IMG/VR virus record: IMGVR_UViG_3300009159_000048
Span: 1 to 64,000 of that record
DNA from: a virus
Direction: 5' to 3' (one strand)
DNA length: 64,000 bases
Under the pieces are notes generated by a model. It was not told the origin of the DNA. It saw only the letters and a program-made list of their open reading frames with translations, and made no database searches. A program made the translations under genes and the position numbers. Position 1 is the stretch's first letter, and each line of letters starts with the position of its first letter. Positions 25,656 through 34,648 of this stretch are shown one piece after another.

Positions 25656-26609
25656 TTAATCTACTTCTTCATAATCTGAGTTAAATTCCTCATATCCACC
25701 TTCAACGTCAGTTAACTTAAAGTATTTACCTTCTGGTTCGTAATTCATAGCCCACTCACCTTGAGCATAATAAAATGTATCCATATAAGGAAATCCATCT
25801 TCACTAAATTTAAATACATCAGGAACTCTTATTTTAGTTAATAAATGATTTTCTTCTCCATCTTTAACAAAGGCAGAACAACCACTTATATTTCTTTTTT
25901 TATAATACCAACCATTATTTTGAGCATATCTAACAAATTTATGATAATCTTTATCATACACATAATAAACTCTATCCATAATAGTTCTATTCATATGGTC
26001 TATCCAAAATAAAGCTCTTCCTAAAATCTCATCGTTATCATTTAATAAAACCAAAATACTACAAGTAGGACAATATCCATAAAACTCAACCAGATTTAGT
26101 TCATCATTCATACAAGAGTTTATAAGAGGATTAGATCTATCTTCACCAAAGTGATAAAAATTAGACTTGTATGTGTTTTTAATATCTGTTCCTGTGAATA
26201 TTTCAAATCTTGAATTATCATCTACTGAAGACTTCCATTTATTTACAAAATCTTCAACAGATTTATCCGTGAATGTACTCGGAAAAAACTTATGTATAAA
26301 TCTACCGACTTTTATATCAGTTCGATTTTTTTCCCATAACTCATCATTAGACTTTATTGTTCTAATATCACCTTGATATGATGATAACTTATGAGAGTCT
26401 GTGTAAGATATTGTATCATCTGTGTTACCAACAGATATCAAAGTATATTCTTTATAAGCATTAGAATCATATAGTTGCTTAAATGCGGATGATATAAAAG
26501 AATTTCCAATGTTGTCCAATTTTATCATAAATTCATCCGAAAATACTACTGGTAAAACTATTTTTGTTTTTGATTCACTGATAAAGTCTAAATATCTGAA
26601 CAATTTCAT
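25656..26609 (-). CDS. Tagged phage protein with an SCM/GRALFW-type domain
   Basis: 317 residues beginning MKLFRYLDFISESK (I-S-E | S is a good cleavage match). The middle contains NPLINSCMNDELNLVEFYG and then LVLLNDNDEILGRALFWI, a pattern recurrent in uncharacterised proteins of large phages (S-C-M ... G-R-A-L-x-W). Several cysteines and aromatic residues are conserved-looking. Function unknown; the domain is recognised as a recurring phage type but not named. Divergent from the 197-aa tagged gene, each with its own AT element. Confidence 0.55.
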   Translation of the reverse strand: MKLFRYLDFISESKTKIVLPVVFSDEFMIKLDNIGNSFISSAFKQLYDSNAYKEYTLISVGNTDDTISYTDSHKLSSYQGDIRTIKSNDELWEKNRTDIKVGRFIHKFFPSTFTDKSVEDFVNKWKSSVDDNSRFEIFTGTDIKNTYKSNFYHFGEDRSNPLINSCMNDELNLVEFYGYCPTCSILVLLNDNDEILGRALFWIDHMNRTIMDRVYYVYDKDYHKFVRYAQNNGWYYKKRNISGCSAFVKDGEENHLLTKIRVPDVFKFSEDGFPYMDTFYYAQGEWAMNYEPEGKYFKLTDVEGGYEEFNSDYEEVD

Positions 26610-26613
26610 ATTA

Positions 26614-26623
26614 TATATATTAA
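26614..26623 (-). promoter_or_regulatory. TTAATATATA element
   Basis: Minus-strand TTAATATATA ending four bases before the ATG at 26609. Confidence 0.35.
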
Positions 26624-26646
26624 ATACAGAAAAATGAAATTAAAAC

Positions 26647-26656
26647 TTAATATATA
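26647..26656 (+). promoter_or_regulatory. TTAATATATA element, candidate phage late promoter
   Basis: Exact TTAATATATA 27 bases before the ATG at 26684. Confidence 0.45.
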
Positions 26657-26683
26657 TAATTACAGAAAAAAATAATACACCTT

Positions 26684-27277
26684 ATGAAATACCTTAAAAA
26701 ATTCGAAAGCTTTGACCAATCACTGAATCTTGGAAGATTCTCCGAAGAGGAAGAAGAGTTAAACATGAATCCTAACATGATGGAAGAAGAGGAAGAAGAG
26801 TGTGCAACTTGTTCTGATGATGAGGATGAAGATGATAATTATGATGAATACACTTTTTCAAGTGAACTTGAAAATGATGATGATAATGACGATGAGGATG
26901 AAGATGATGAGGATGTACAAGCTCATAGAATCAGAAGATGGGGTGACGAAGTTGTTGAAAAGAAAAAGGTAAATGCGGGTCTTCAAGCTTATTTAGATAA
27001 GAAAGCAGGTAAAAAAGAAGATAAGAAAGAAGATAAGAAAGAAACCGGAAAATCAACTGAAAAAGAAACAACTTATGGTAAATCAGAACTCAAAAATCCA
27101 GAAAAGGCGGATTTAAACAAGAATAAAAAAATATCTGGTTACGAAAAAGCGAGAGGAAAAGCTATTCAGAACGCAGTTCAGGATGAAAAAGAAGAAAAAA
27201 GTGGTAAAGGTTTGACTGCAGCACAAAAGAAACTTCCAGCTGGTTTACAAAAAGCTATCGCGGCTAAAAAGAAATAA
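26684..27277 (+). CDS. Tagged acidic/basic protein with an EF-hand-like loop
   Basis: 197 residues. Tag MKYLKKFESFDQS, then about 60 residues almost all D and E with one CATC motif, then a basic, lysine-rich second half. Near residues 143-156 the sequence KADLNKNKKISGYEKARG has the D-x-N-x-N-x-x-I-S-x-x-E spacing of a calcium-binding EF-hand/dockerin loop, a motif often seen in phage structural proteins. The polar halves suggest a scaffold-like or DNA-condensing internal protein, by analogy only. Ends at a bidirectional hairpin. Confidence 0.6.
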   Translation: MKYLKKFESFDQSLNLGRFSEEEEELNMNPNMMEEEEEECATCSDDEDEDDNYDEYTFSSELENDDDNDDEDEDDEDVQAHRIRRWGDEVVEKKKVNAGLQAYLDKKAGKKEDKKEDKKETGKSTEKETTYGKSELKNPEKADLNKNKKISGYEKARGKAIQNAVQDEKEEKSGKGLTAAQKKLPAGLQKAIAAKKK

Positions 27278-27292
27278 TCTTAATATAAAATT

Positions 27293-27320
27293 AAAAACCC
27301 ACCAATCGGTGGGTTTTTTT
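27293..27320. terminator. Bidirectional terminator hairpin
   Basis: AAAAACCCACC / GGTGGGTTTTT between convergent genes. The stop codon of the DinG-like gene starts at 27320. Confidence 0.85.
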
Positions 27321-28987
27321 TATGCCTTAACATTAACATTTATCTTTTTAATAGCTTCTTGAATCCATTCAGGAATAAAATGAGAAGAGTGTTTCATCAC
27401 ATCACCAAATCCACCATCAATAATAATAGTATCTGCGTAATCCATATCAGATCTAACAGGACGACCAGTCATTTGTATCAAACCAGCAACTGTTTTCCAA
27501 GAATACCAATCAGGATTATTAGACTGTCTTAGTTTATTTTTTTGAGAACCAAGACTTGGATAAGGAACTTTAGCAATAATCTGAAATCGAGCATCATCAT
27601 TATCAAAACTAACACCGGTATCCATCGACGGACTAACAATAACTGTTGGTTTATCAGACTCTTTATGAAATTTCAACATTTCGTCTTTATTAGAAGAATC
27701 ATGAAATATCAATCTAGGATCCTTAATTGAGTTTTCTATCCATTTAGCCAACTCAAATGAGTTAGTATGAATAATACCTTTTTTATTCTTATACTTATCC
27801 AATAACTTCTTTATATAAGGAATATATTTCTTAAATGTTTCTTCTTTTGACTTATAAGACATCTTACCCAATGGCATATAAAAGATAGGTCTGTTTCTTA
27901 ATGGAAAAGGAGATGGTATAGAGTAGTAAACTGCTTTACTAACATCAAGACCATTAAGTTGACAAAATAAATTTTTATCAAGTATTGTACCAGACATTAA
28001 AAAAACCATATCATACTGAGAGAAAACATACTTATCAAGGTAATCGTAAGCCCAAATAGGCTCAAGTGATAACTCTTTTTGTCTTGTCTTTTCATTCCAA
28101 TTAGATTCAAGTACCCAATTATTTGTATTTTCTTTATACTCTTTAAGAAAAACCTCAATCTTCAACTGATACTGTTTTAAGTCAGTAACCAATTGCATCA
28201 CCTTAACATCGGTATTTTTTGTTTTCAATAATTTAGATATCTTTAGATCTCGTTTATCTTCTCTTATGTTTCTTCTTTGAGTAGAAAGACCACCTTCCAT
28301 TTGTTCAACAGTTGTAACAATCTCACCAGATAAGTATTTTAGAAAATCGACATAATCCAAGATAGAAGACACAGATTTAAGTTTTTTAATAACTTCACTT
28401 TCATTTGAGAACTTAAACTTCTTTACGACTGTTTCGGTTATCTTGATACTAATAAAGTCAGACATAACATCATCAAACTCGTGAGATTCATCTACAATCA
28501 AAACTCTAGCATCTCTACTTTCCATTAATTTTGGATTATAAATAGAATAAAGAATGTATAAATAGAAATTGGTTAGTGAAATACCACCACTAATAAAATT
28601 TTCTCTAGAGTATGAGTAAGGACAAGACTCACAAGAAGTTTTATTTAATCTATTAAATTCCGAACCCTGAGCACAAGAACAAGAATAAGACTCACATTCG
28701 TAATTATCTTTACCTTTTAAGTCAGAAATTGATTCATAAGTACCAGAATATTGGTCTTGTAAAATCTTACTATTTGTAATTATATCTACTCTAGCTGTTT
28801 TATTAACATTTCTTTTATACCAATCAGATATCATAAGAGCCAAATGACTTTTACCAGAACCTACAGGTAAGTTCAGTAAAAAGAATTTGTTTGTTTTATT
28901 CTTTTGATACTCTGATTCTATGAAACTTAGGGCGTCTTTTTGTTCTTTTCGAGGTTTGTACTTAGACAAGTCTTTCTTTAATGACAT
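27320..28987 (-). CDS. DinG/XPD-like superfamily 2 helicase with Fe-S cysteines
   Basis: 555 residues. Walker A in PVGSGKSH (41-48), DEAH-like DESH at 166-169 (LIVDESHEFDD), and a C-terminal motif VI region GLIQMTGRPVRS. Between motifs Ia and II are cysteines C98, C103, C105, C119 and C122, the arrangement of the iron-sulphur domain of DinG and XPD helicases. Such enzymes unwind DNA 5' to 3' and process R-loops or damaged ends. It follows no other gene on its strand closely, and no TTAATATATA element precedes it, consistent with early expression. Confidence 0.8.
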   Translation of the reverse strand: MSLKKDLSKYKPRKEQKDALSFIESEYQKNKTNKFFLLNLPVGSGKSHLALMISDWYKRNVNKTARVDIITNSKILQDQYSGTYESISDLKGKDNYECESYSCSCAQGSEFNRLNKTSCESCPYSYSRENFISGGISLTNFYLYILYSIYNPKLMESRDARVLIVDESHEFDDVMSDFISIKITETVVKKFKFSNESEVIKKLKSVSSILDYVDFLKYLSGEIVTTVEQMEGGLSTQRRNIREDKRDLKISKLLKTKNTDVKVMQLVTDLKQYQLKIEVFLKEYKENTNNWVLESNWNEKTRQKELSLEPIWAYDYLDKYVFSQYDMVFLMSGTILDKNLFCQLNGLDVSKAVYYSIPSPFPLRNRPIFYMPLGKMSYKSKEETFKKYIPYIKKLLDKYKNKKGIIHTNSFELAKWIENSIKDPRLIFHDSSNKDEMLKFHKESDKPTVIVSPSMDTGVSFDNDDARFQIIAKVPYPSLGSQKNKLRQSNNPDWYSWKTVAGLIQMTGRPVRSDMDYADTIIIDGGFGDVMKHSSHFIPEWIQEAIKKINVNVKA

Positions 28988-29064
28988 TAAATATAATTTT
29001 TTTTACATGAATTATACTTTTTTTTAGGTTTTTGTTTGGAAAATCGATTATTTGATGGTTTTTT

Positions 29065-29074
29065 ATAATATATA
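29065..29074 (+). promoter_or_regulatory. ATAATATATA element
   Basis: One-base variant of the TTAATATATA element, 20 bases before the ATG at 29095. Confidence 0.3.
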
Positions 29075-29094
29075 AGTAAAACATCCTCAAAACC

Positions 29095-29274
29095 ATGATT
29101 ATACTACATTATGATGAGTTCGGCTCATATCTGACAACAGAAGACATCAGAGATTACATAATTTCACTTTTTAATGAAGGAATTAATACTGAAGAAGAAA
29201 TTTTAGATATGTGTATAGAAAACTTCGGATTCATGCATTTGTCTATGATAGAATCGGCATTATATGAAGACTAA
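29095..29274 (+). CDS. Small acidic protein upstream of the HAD gene
   Basis: 59 residues (MIILHYDEFGSYLTTEDIRD...) from the ATG at 29095. Acidic and helical, no known motif. Its last eleven bases overlap the start of the HAD-like gene (29264), which implies coupled translation and supports it as a real gene. Confidence 0.55.
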   Translation: MIILHYDEFGSYLTTEDIRDYIISLFNEGINTEEEILDMCIENFGFMHLSMIESALYED

Positions 29275-29917
29275 CATATTAAACTTCACAGATTTTAGTA
29301 ATAATCAAACTTTATACGTCTTTGACTTTGACGATACATTAGTAAATACTCCAAGTTTTGAGGATAAAGCTAAAGAGTTTATTGGTGAAAATTTATCAAC
29401 AAAAGATCTTCTTATCAAAGCAGTAGATGAAATTGGTGTAAATCTTCTACAATTGAATTATCAAGATGGTAGAATTTACTTAAATGATCCAAAGGAACAA
29501 ATACCAGTAGGTAGAAATTGGGTGAGAAAAGGAAGTAGAATATATCTAATCACACCAGATGAATTTTGTTATACCGAAGATAGTTTACCAAATACATTAA
29601 AAGAATGGTCTGAACTTTATAAAAAAGTAGAAAACAAATGTATAGTTACAGCTAGACCAGAAGGTGTTAGACAAATGATAATTGATACACTTAGTAAGTT
29701 AGGATTAGAGTTACCAAAATATGGACTACATATGTTACCAAAAGGCAGATCGAATTCAGGAATTTGGAAAGGTGAGAAAATCGTTGAAATAGTAAACCAA
29801 ACAGAATTCAAAAAGGTTATATTCTTAGATGATAATCCTAAATATATTAAAAAAGCGACTAAGGTAGTAAAAGAAAAACTCCCAAATTTAATCTGGGAGC
29901 CAATAAGAGTTCATTAA
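29264..29917 (+). CDS. HAD-superfamily phosphatase-like protein
   Basis: 217 residues. The HAD motif I FDFDDTL has the nucleophile D21 and acid/base D23. Motif II is probably CIVTARPEG, and motif IV is IFLDDNPKY near residue 190. HAD enzymes hydrolyse phosphate esters through an aspartyl-phosphate. The substrate cannot be read, though nucleotide or polynucleotide 3'-phosphatases are common in phages. The N-terminus MKTNILNFTDFSNN weakly resembles the tag. The stop overlaps the polymerase gene stop by 4 bases. Confidence 0.7.
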   Translation: MKTNILNFTDFSNNQTLYVFDFDDTLVNTPSFEDKAKEFIGENLSTKDLLIKAVDEIGVNLLQLNYQDGRIYLNDPKEQIPVGRNWVRKGSRIYLITPDEFCYTEDSLPNTLKEWSELYKKVENKCIVTARPEGVRQMIIDTLSKLGLELPKYGLHMLPKGRSNSGIWKGEKIVEIVNQTEFKKVIFLDDNPKYIKKATKVVKEKLPNLIWEPIRVH

Positions 29918-31440
29918 ATCTCAGCTTCTAGTTTCTTAATCTCATCTAGAATTTCTTTTAACTCTTCTTTTTTATTCATCATAATCTTCTTGTTCTTTTT
30001 ACGATCAGCGTAAACATCCTCCAACATCCTCAAAGTTGGTGATGGTCTTTTTTCAAAAACAACACCATTGACACAAACAACGTGCTTATCCAAATCAATA
30101 GGTCGATTATTTGAGCATTTAGATTTATCCTTTTCATCTTGAACACCCACAAATGTTTCAGGTGCTATAAAGAATTGTCTTTGTGTTGTAGGATACAAAG
30201 AAGCAAAGTCATAACAAACAACCCACTGATTCAACCCAACAACTGGATCCTTTACCCAACCACCAGCAATTGTGGATTCTGCATCTCCTTTCTCATCTCT
30301 AAAAAGAACAATGTTATCCATCTCACGGAATCTGTTTCTTAAAACGCCTTCTGTAATAGCAAGTGAACCTAGGGCATTATTCATTTGTGAAACAACATCA
30401 ACAATTCTAATACGAGCCAATGATGAAATCGCATAAATAATTGAAATGTAGTTACGAGATTCATGAATCTTTTGCACTAGAACCGAATCGACCGCGTTAT
30501 AATACATAAAAGTCTCAAAATCATCTTCATAAAGTTTCTGTAAAGATCCGTTATATTTAATCTTTTCAACACCAACAAGTTTACTAGCAACAAAGTCTAA
30601 TGATGATGACTCTTTTACTTTAATAGAAGTATCACAGATTTCATATAACTGCATGTAATCAAAAATCATTCTATGAGCAGGTACCTCAAATTCAGTAGAC
30701 CATATTTTATTCATCTTTTTAGTTAAAGAAGAAACAGCAGGATCGATTTTATATTCTTTGCCATTAACCCATTTAGATATCTTTCTAGAACGATTTACTA
30801 AATATAACCAGTCATATTTAAGGAAGTTCCATCCAGTTAAAATAGGCATTTTAGGAATCATCTTATAAAAGAAAGAATACAACATATCAAATTCATCATC
30901 GTATTTGATGTATTTAAATTTGTACTCAGTGCCAAACTTCTCAAAATACTTATTAGTATTTTTTGTGATTCTGTCTTGCATATCTTCTGGCATATCTTTC
31001 AACCCAAGAAGTATTATTTTATCATCATAAACAATAGAAATAGAAAGAACTTGTGTAGAAGCTCCTTCTTTTGTTACATTACCGTTTATGTCTTTTATAT
31101 CAGCTGCTTCCGGAAAACCATCAACGATTTCCGTTTCAATATCTATAAAATATATCTTAGGTAAATTGAACTCAAAGATTTCATCTTTTTCATGCTCAGG
31201 TAAAGCATCTAAAAACTCATAAATTGCATATCTATCTGGGTGATTTACTTCAATCTGTTTAACCGACTTATCATCCCAAGAACGGAAAGTAGGATGTCTC
31301 TGAGGATCATTATCTTCACAGGAAACATATTTCATTGGATTATCCCAAGAAAAATATTTTAATTTAATATCACCAGTTTTATCAACATAACTAACTACTA
31401 GTTTTTTACTATTCGATAAATATTGTGTTTCTACAAGCAT
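29914..31440 (-). CDS. DNA polymerase family B, N-terminal half only (split gp43-like)
   Basis: 508 residues. It has the 3'-5' exonuclease domain with FIDIET (D100, E102) and the palm motif A YDFASLYPTTQRQF (starting at 410), at almost the same position as in T4 gp43 (D112/E114 and D408). The reading frame stops about 95 residues after motif A, at the end of a charged helix (KKEELKEILDEIKKLEAEI) that corresponds to the fingers. Motif B (K-x3-NSLYG) and motif C (DTD) are absent from this gene and not seen elsewhere in the window. Either the polymerase is split into two subunits, as in some T4-like Aeromonas phages, or the gene is truncated. Confidence 0.85.
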   Translation of the reverse strand: MLVETQYLSNSKKLVVSYVDKTGDIKLKYFSWDNPMKYVSCEDNDPQRHPTFRSWDDKSVKQIEVNHPDRYAIYEFLDALPEHEKDEIFEFNLPKIYFIDIETEIVDGFPEAADIKDINGNVTKEGASTQVLSISIVYDDKIILLGLKDMPEDMQDRITKNTNKYFEKFGTEYKFKYIKYDDEFDMLYSFFYKMIPKMPILTGWNFLKYDWLYLVNRSRKISKWVNGKEYKIDPAVSSLTKKMNKIWSTEFEVPAHRMIFDYMQLYEICDTSIKVKESSSLDFVASKLVGVEKIKYNGSLQKLYEDDFETFMYYNAVDSVLVQKIHESRNYISIIYAISSLARIRIVDVVSQMNNALGSLAITEGVLRNRFREMDNIVLFRDEKGDAESTIAGGWVKDPVVGLNQWVVCYDFASLYPTTQRQFFIAPETFVGVQDEKDKSKCSNNRPIDLDKHVVCVNGVVFEKRPSPTLRMLEDVYADRKKNKKIMMNKKEELKEILDEIKKLEAEI

Positions 31441-31528
31441 TTTAATTTGTATTATTTTTATAAATATTATACAATTTAATGAGATTAAGTTTTTAATAGA
31501 TACTCAATATTAAAAAAGTTATTATAAT

Positions 31529-31559
31529 TTTGATTATTAGATAAAATAGCTTATCTTTG
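31529..31559 (+). promoter_or_regulatory. Bacteroidota-type promoter
   Basis: TTTG (31529-31532), 19-base spacer, TATCTTTG (31552-31559): the consensus recognised by the primary sigma factor of Bacteroidota. Expected start near 31566, 20 bases before the ATG of the 106-aa membrane protein, suggesting early transcription by the host polymerase. Confidence 0.75.
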
Positions 31560-31585
31560 TTAGACAATTAAAAAATCACTACGAC

Positions 31586-31906
31586 ATGAAAACACTTTTT
31601 GAAATCAAACAAAGTCTTTTAGAAAAAAATTACACAAAGAAAAATCTTAAAGTTAAGATTAATTTGGCTAAATTAGCAATCTTAATCACTTCTGAAATGA
31701 CTATCACATTGATTACCACAATTCCATTTATTATTGGATTCTCATTTTTTGAATTCAATACACAAATTGCTATCATTTATGTAGTTGCTCACTTTTTATT
31801 TTATGCTCTTTACTTAAAGAAGTCATACAAAAAAGAATTATTACCAACTCACTTAGAAGCTAAATTAGAACTTCAAGCTTTGAGAGAAATCAAATCTACC
31901 AAATAA
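31586..31906 (+). CDS. Small two-span membrane protein
   Basis: 106 residues with two hydrophobic segments (about 30-53 and 58-78) and a charged C-terminus rich in E and K. It is the only protein gene in the window with a clear host-type promoter directly upstream, so it is probably expressed immediately after infection. Early membrane proteins of phages often act in superinfection exclusion or host takeover, but there is no motif to show this here. Ends at a strong hairpin. Confidence 0.6.
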   Translation: MKTLFEIKQSLLEKNYTKKNLKVKINLAKLAILITSEMTITLITTIPFIIGFSFFEFNTQIAIIYVVAHFLFYALYLKKSYKKELLPTHLEAKLELQALREIKSTK

Positions 31907-31938
31907 AAAAAACCCCACTATAAATAGTGGGGTTTTTT
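31907..31938. terminator. Bidirectional terminator hairpin
   Basis: AAAAAACCCCACTA / TAGTGGGGTTTTTT with loop TAAA, between convergent membrane protein genes. Confidence 0.88.
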
Positions 31939-31952
31939 AATATTAAAATTAA

Positions 31953-32516
31953 TTATAATTCACCAGATAACGAAGCACCAGTAGTAATTAAAATTGGACC
32001 AACTAAAACAGCTGTAATAACAGCAACAACAGGAACCCAAGCAACTGAATATAACATCACACCACCAATAGCACCTAACATACCATATCCTTGTAAACAA
32101 GCAACTCCCCATGTTAATAAACCAGCTAAAGAAGCACTTAATCCCAAATATCTAATAACTCTACCAGTAATAAACTTCCAGTCAATTTCTTCATTTAATC
32201 GAAGACTTTCAGTGACTTCGTCTTGTACTTCTTTAAGAGCTTCAATAGTTTCTTGTGGATTACTTTTCATTTCTTCAAGTTTAGCTTTATCTTCAGCAGG
32301 TAGATCGCTAATTCTTTTTTGTAATTCTTTTAAGAATTCTTGAATTTTAGGGTCTTCTTTTCTACTTTCTAACTCGGATTTAATTTTTTCACCAACTTCT
32401 TGAGCAGCTTTATCTTTTAAGCCTGAAAAAAAGTTTTTAATTTTTTGGTAAATATCACCAAAAAATCCTTCTTCTTCATTAATTGAGAAATTTTCAAAAG
32501 TTTTAACATATTTCAT
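31953..32516 (-). CDS. Tagged membrane protein with amphipathic helices
   Basis: 187 residues. Tag MKYVKTFENFSINEEEG (S-I-N-E as possible cleavage site), then an amphipathic helix (IYQKIKNFFSGLKDKAAQE), a highly charged helical region to about 110, and two long hydrophobic segments (118-140 and 144-180) rich in G, A and V. The layout resembles ejected, membrane-inserting phage proteins. No family recognised. A CTAATATATA element is 26 bases upstream. Confidence 0.58.
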   Translation of the reverse strand: MKYVKTFENFSINEEEGFFGDIYQKIKNFFSGLKDKAAQEVGEKIKSELESRKEDPKIQEFLKELQKRISDLPAEDKAKLEEMKSNPQETIEALKEVQDEVTESLRLNEEIDWKFITGRVIRYLGLSASLAGLLTWGVACLQGYGMLGAIGGVMLYSVAWVPVVAVITAVLVGPILITTGASLSGEL

Positions 32517-32541
32517 GTCTAATAGTTTAATTTTTATAATG

Positions 32542-32551
32542 TATATATTAG
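32542..32551 (-). promoter_or_regulatory. CTAATATATA element, candidate phage late promoter
   Basis: Minus-strand CTAATATATA 26 bases before the ATG at 32516. Confidence 0.42.
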
Positions 32552-32582
32552 ATTGAAAAAGTCATTTTTTATAATTAAGTTA

Positions 32583-33086
32583 TTAGAAAGTACAATCAAA
32601 GTAATCTAACGTGATATCATTTTTTTTATCAATAAATAATAGTTCTGTTCTACGCATTATCTGATACTCATAATGATAACCGGTTTTAAATAATGTTCTA
32701 ATGAATGGAATCTCATCACTAAAATTAACTTTGGAACTGTCTATCATCAAACAAAGACATTTTTCGTCATCTTCAGAGTTATAACCAGTAATTTCACCTT
32801 CATAATCTCTATCCATGTTTTTCTTACCGAAACAAATAAATTTAGTTTCTAATTCCTCGACTACATCTTCACTACGATTTGGTTTGTGACAAATAGTAAT
32901 ATCAGAACCTACTTCAACAGAAGGAGAATTTTCCGTCAAATAAAGTCTAATCCAAAAATAAACTTTTTGTTCTTCTATTACTTTTGTAATAGACCCTTCT
33001 TCGTAATTCCAATCACTTGTAGTATCTATATCTTTAATAGATTCTAATAACTGTTCTCTATAATCACCTTTAACTAACTGATTCAT
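32583..33086 (-). CDS. Unknown protein downstream of thyA
   Basis: 167 residues, soluble, acidic, with seven cysteines or so dispersed (ICHKPNRSEDVVEEL, FICFGKKNMDRDYEGE, CLCLMIDSS). Predicted alpha/beta, no recognised motif. It follows thyA by 16 bp on the same strand and so belongs to the Fpg-ATPase-ThyA transcript. Confidence 0.5.
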   Translation of the reverse strand: MNQLVKGDYREQLLESIKDIDTTSDWNYEEGSITKVIEEQKVYFWIRLYLTENSPSVEVGSDITICHKPNRSEDVVEELETKFICFGKKNMDRDYEGEITGYNSEDDEKCLCLMIDSSKVNFSDEIPFIRTLFKTGYHYEYQIMRRTELLFIDKKNDITLDYFDCTF

Positions 33087-33102
33087 ATATTTAATTTATT
33101 TT

Positions 33103-34200
33103 TTAATTTGATAATGGGAATTTAACCGTTTTAGAAGAGTTATATCCCACAACTTTTATATCATCATACCTTAATTCATCAATAGAAGAATTTGATAATT
33201 CTAACTTTGGGAGCTTAAATGTCTCATTATTTAATTGTTCCTCAACTCCACTTACTTGATTCGAGTAGATATGACAATCACCTCCAGAAAAAATTAGTTG
33301 GTTTGGAATCATATTGACTTCTCTACATAGTAAGTGTAATAACAAACCATAAGATGCAATATTATAAGGAATACCCAAAGGAACATCACAAGATCTCTGA
33401 GTCCATTTAAGACTTAACTTTCTTTTTGGAACATTAAGTTCATCTAATCTATCACTACTCAAATCTTCAGCGTAGCTTATATGTTTATCTAACGAATCAC
33501 ACAAAAGTTTTTTTCTTTCTTCTAAATCAATTTCGGTTGTATAACACTGAAAACCGTAATGACAAGGTGGAAGAACCATTTGGTCTAATTCACCTACATT
33601 CCAAGCTGAAACCATTAATCGTCTACTATCAGGATTTGTTTTAAGATCGTTGATTAGGTTTGCGATTTGGTCTATACTCGATTCATATACTCCAGGTTCA
33701 ACAATCTTTTCAACTCGTGTAGTTTTTCTAACCCAACTTCTCCATTGCTTACCATACACTGGACCTAAATCACCCCACTTCTTAGCAAACTCCGTATCTG
33801 TTTTGATTTTGTTGATAAATTCTTCTTGTGTATATGCTCTATTAGAAGAACCATTCATTCCATTAATAACAACATCTTCTTTTACATTATCTTTATTAGA
33901 AAACCTATCTCTAGTCTTTAAATAATTGGAGAAGCAGTCACCATCCCAGATATGAACACCATTATCAACAAGATATTTAATGTTTGTATCTCCACGTAAA
34001 AACCAAATAAGTTCATGGAAAATTCCCTTAATAAACATTTTCTTCGATGTTAAAAGAGGAAATCCTTCAGACATATCAAATTTCATAGTATAATCAAAAA
34101 CAGAAATAGTTCCTGTTCCTGTTCTATCTTTTTTTAACACACCATTATCTAAAATGTATTTTAAGAATTTTAGATATTGTTTATCTACATTATTTTTCAT
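33103..34200 (-). CDS. thyA: Thymidylate synthase with two insertions
   Basis: 365 residues. Makes dTMP from dUMP with methylene-tetrahydrofolate. The folate/dUMP signature regions are intact: DRTGTGT, the catalytic C213 in LPPCHYGFQCY, QRSCDVPLGIPYNIASY and FSGGDCHIYSNQ. The usual length is about 264 residues; the excess lies in insertions at about 98-136 and 224-259, the second of which follows the catalytic loop. Overlaps the upstream ATPase gene by 11 bases. Fits with NrdA in a phage dNTP supply. Confidence 0.93.
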   Translation of the reverse strand: MKNNVDKQYLKFLKYILDNGVLKKDRTGTGTISVFDYTMKFDMSEGFPLLTSKKMFIKGIFHELIWFLRGDTNIKYLVDNGVHIWDGDCFSNYLKTRDRFSNKDNVKEDVVINGMNGSSNRAYTQEEFINKIKTDTEFAKKWGDLGPVYGKQWRSWVRKTTRVEKIVEPGVYESSIDQIANLINDLKTNPDSRRLMVSAWNVGELDQMVLPPCHYGFQCYTTEIDLEERKKLLCDSLDKHISYAEDLSSDRLDELNVPKRKLSLKWTQRSCDVPLGIPYNIASYGLLLHLLCREVNMIPNQLIFSGGDCHIYSNQVSGVEEQLNNETFKLPKLELSNSSIDELRYDDIKVVGYNSSKTVKFPLSN

Positions 34201-34648
34201 CCAATAATAAATTTATTTTTTTATCTCTTATTTTTTCTTTAAGCAATTCAGACACAGATGAAATTTGCAAAGGTTCTATGTCTAATTCTTTTGGCTTATT
34301 TAGAATTACAAACTCAGTAAATGTGAATAGTTTCTTCACCGGAATTTTAATAAGCTCTAAAATGCAATCTTTTGTTAAAAAGTCTATGTCATCCACTACT
34401 AAATAATCAAATCTTCCATCTTTAACCAATTCATCAATTACCTGAATAGTCTTTTTATTATTATATTCTGTTGAATAAAGACTTTTAGTTGTATCAAATA
34501 TTTTACCCATATAATCTACACTATCAGAACAACTAACAAAACAAATTTTTGATCCAATAGAATTAAGATACTTAGCAAACTCGTAAATAAATATACTTTT
34601 ACCTGAGTTTCTTTCTCCTTGAATCAATATCAAATCTTCATCAAACAT
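34190..34648 (-). CDS. Small P-loop ATPase
   Basis: 152 residues. Walker A GERNSGKS near residue 11 and Walker B YLVVDDIDFL near residue 85 define a compact RecA/DnaC-like ATPase. No further domain, so the partner and substrate are unknown. Encoded between the glycosylase and thyA with overlaps on both sides (8 and 11 bases), which indicates coupled translation and perhaps a shared role in DNA metabolism. Confidence 0.6.
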   Translation of the reverse strand: MFDEDLILIQGERNSGKSIFIYEFAKYLNSIGSKICFVSCSDSVDYMGKIFDTTKSLYSTEYNNKKTIQVIDELVKDGRFDYLVVDDIDFLTKDCILELIKIPVKKLFTFTEFVILNKPKELDIEPLQISSVSELLKEKIRDKKINLLLDEK

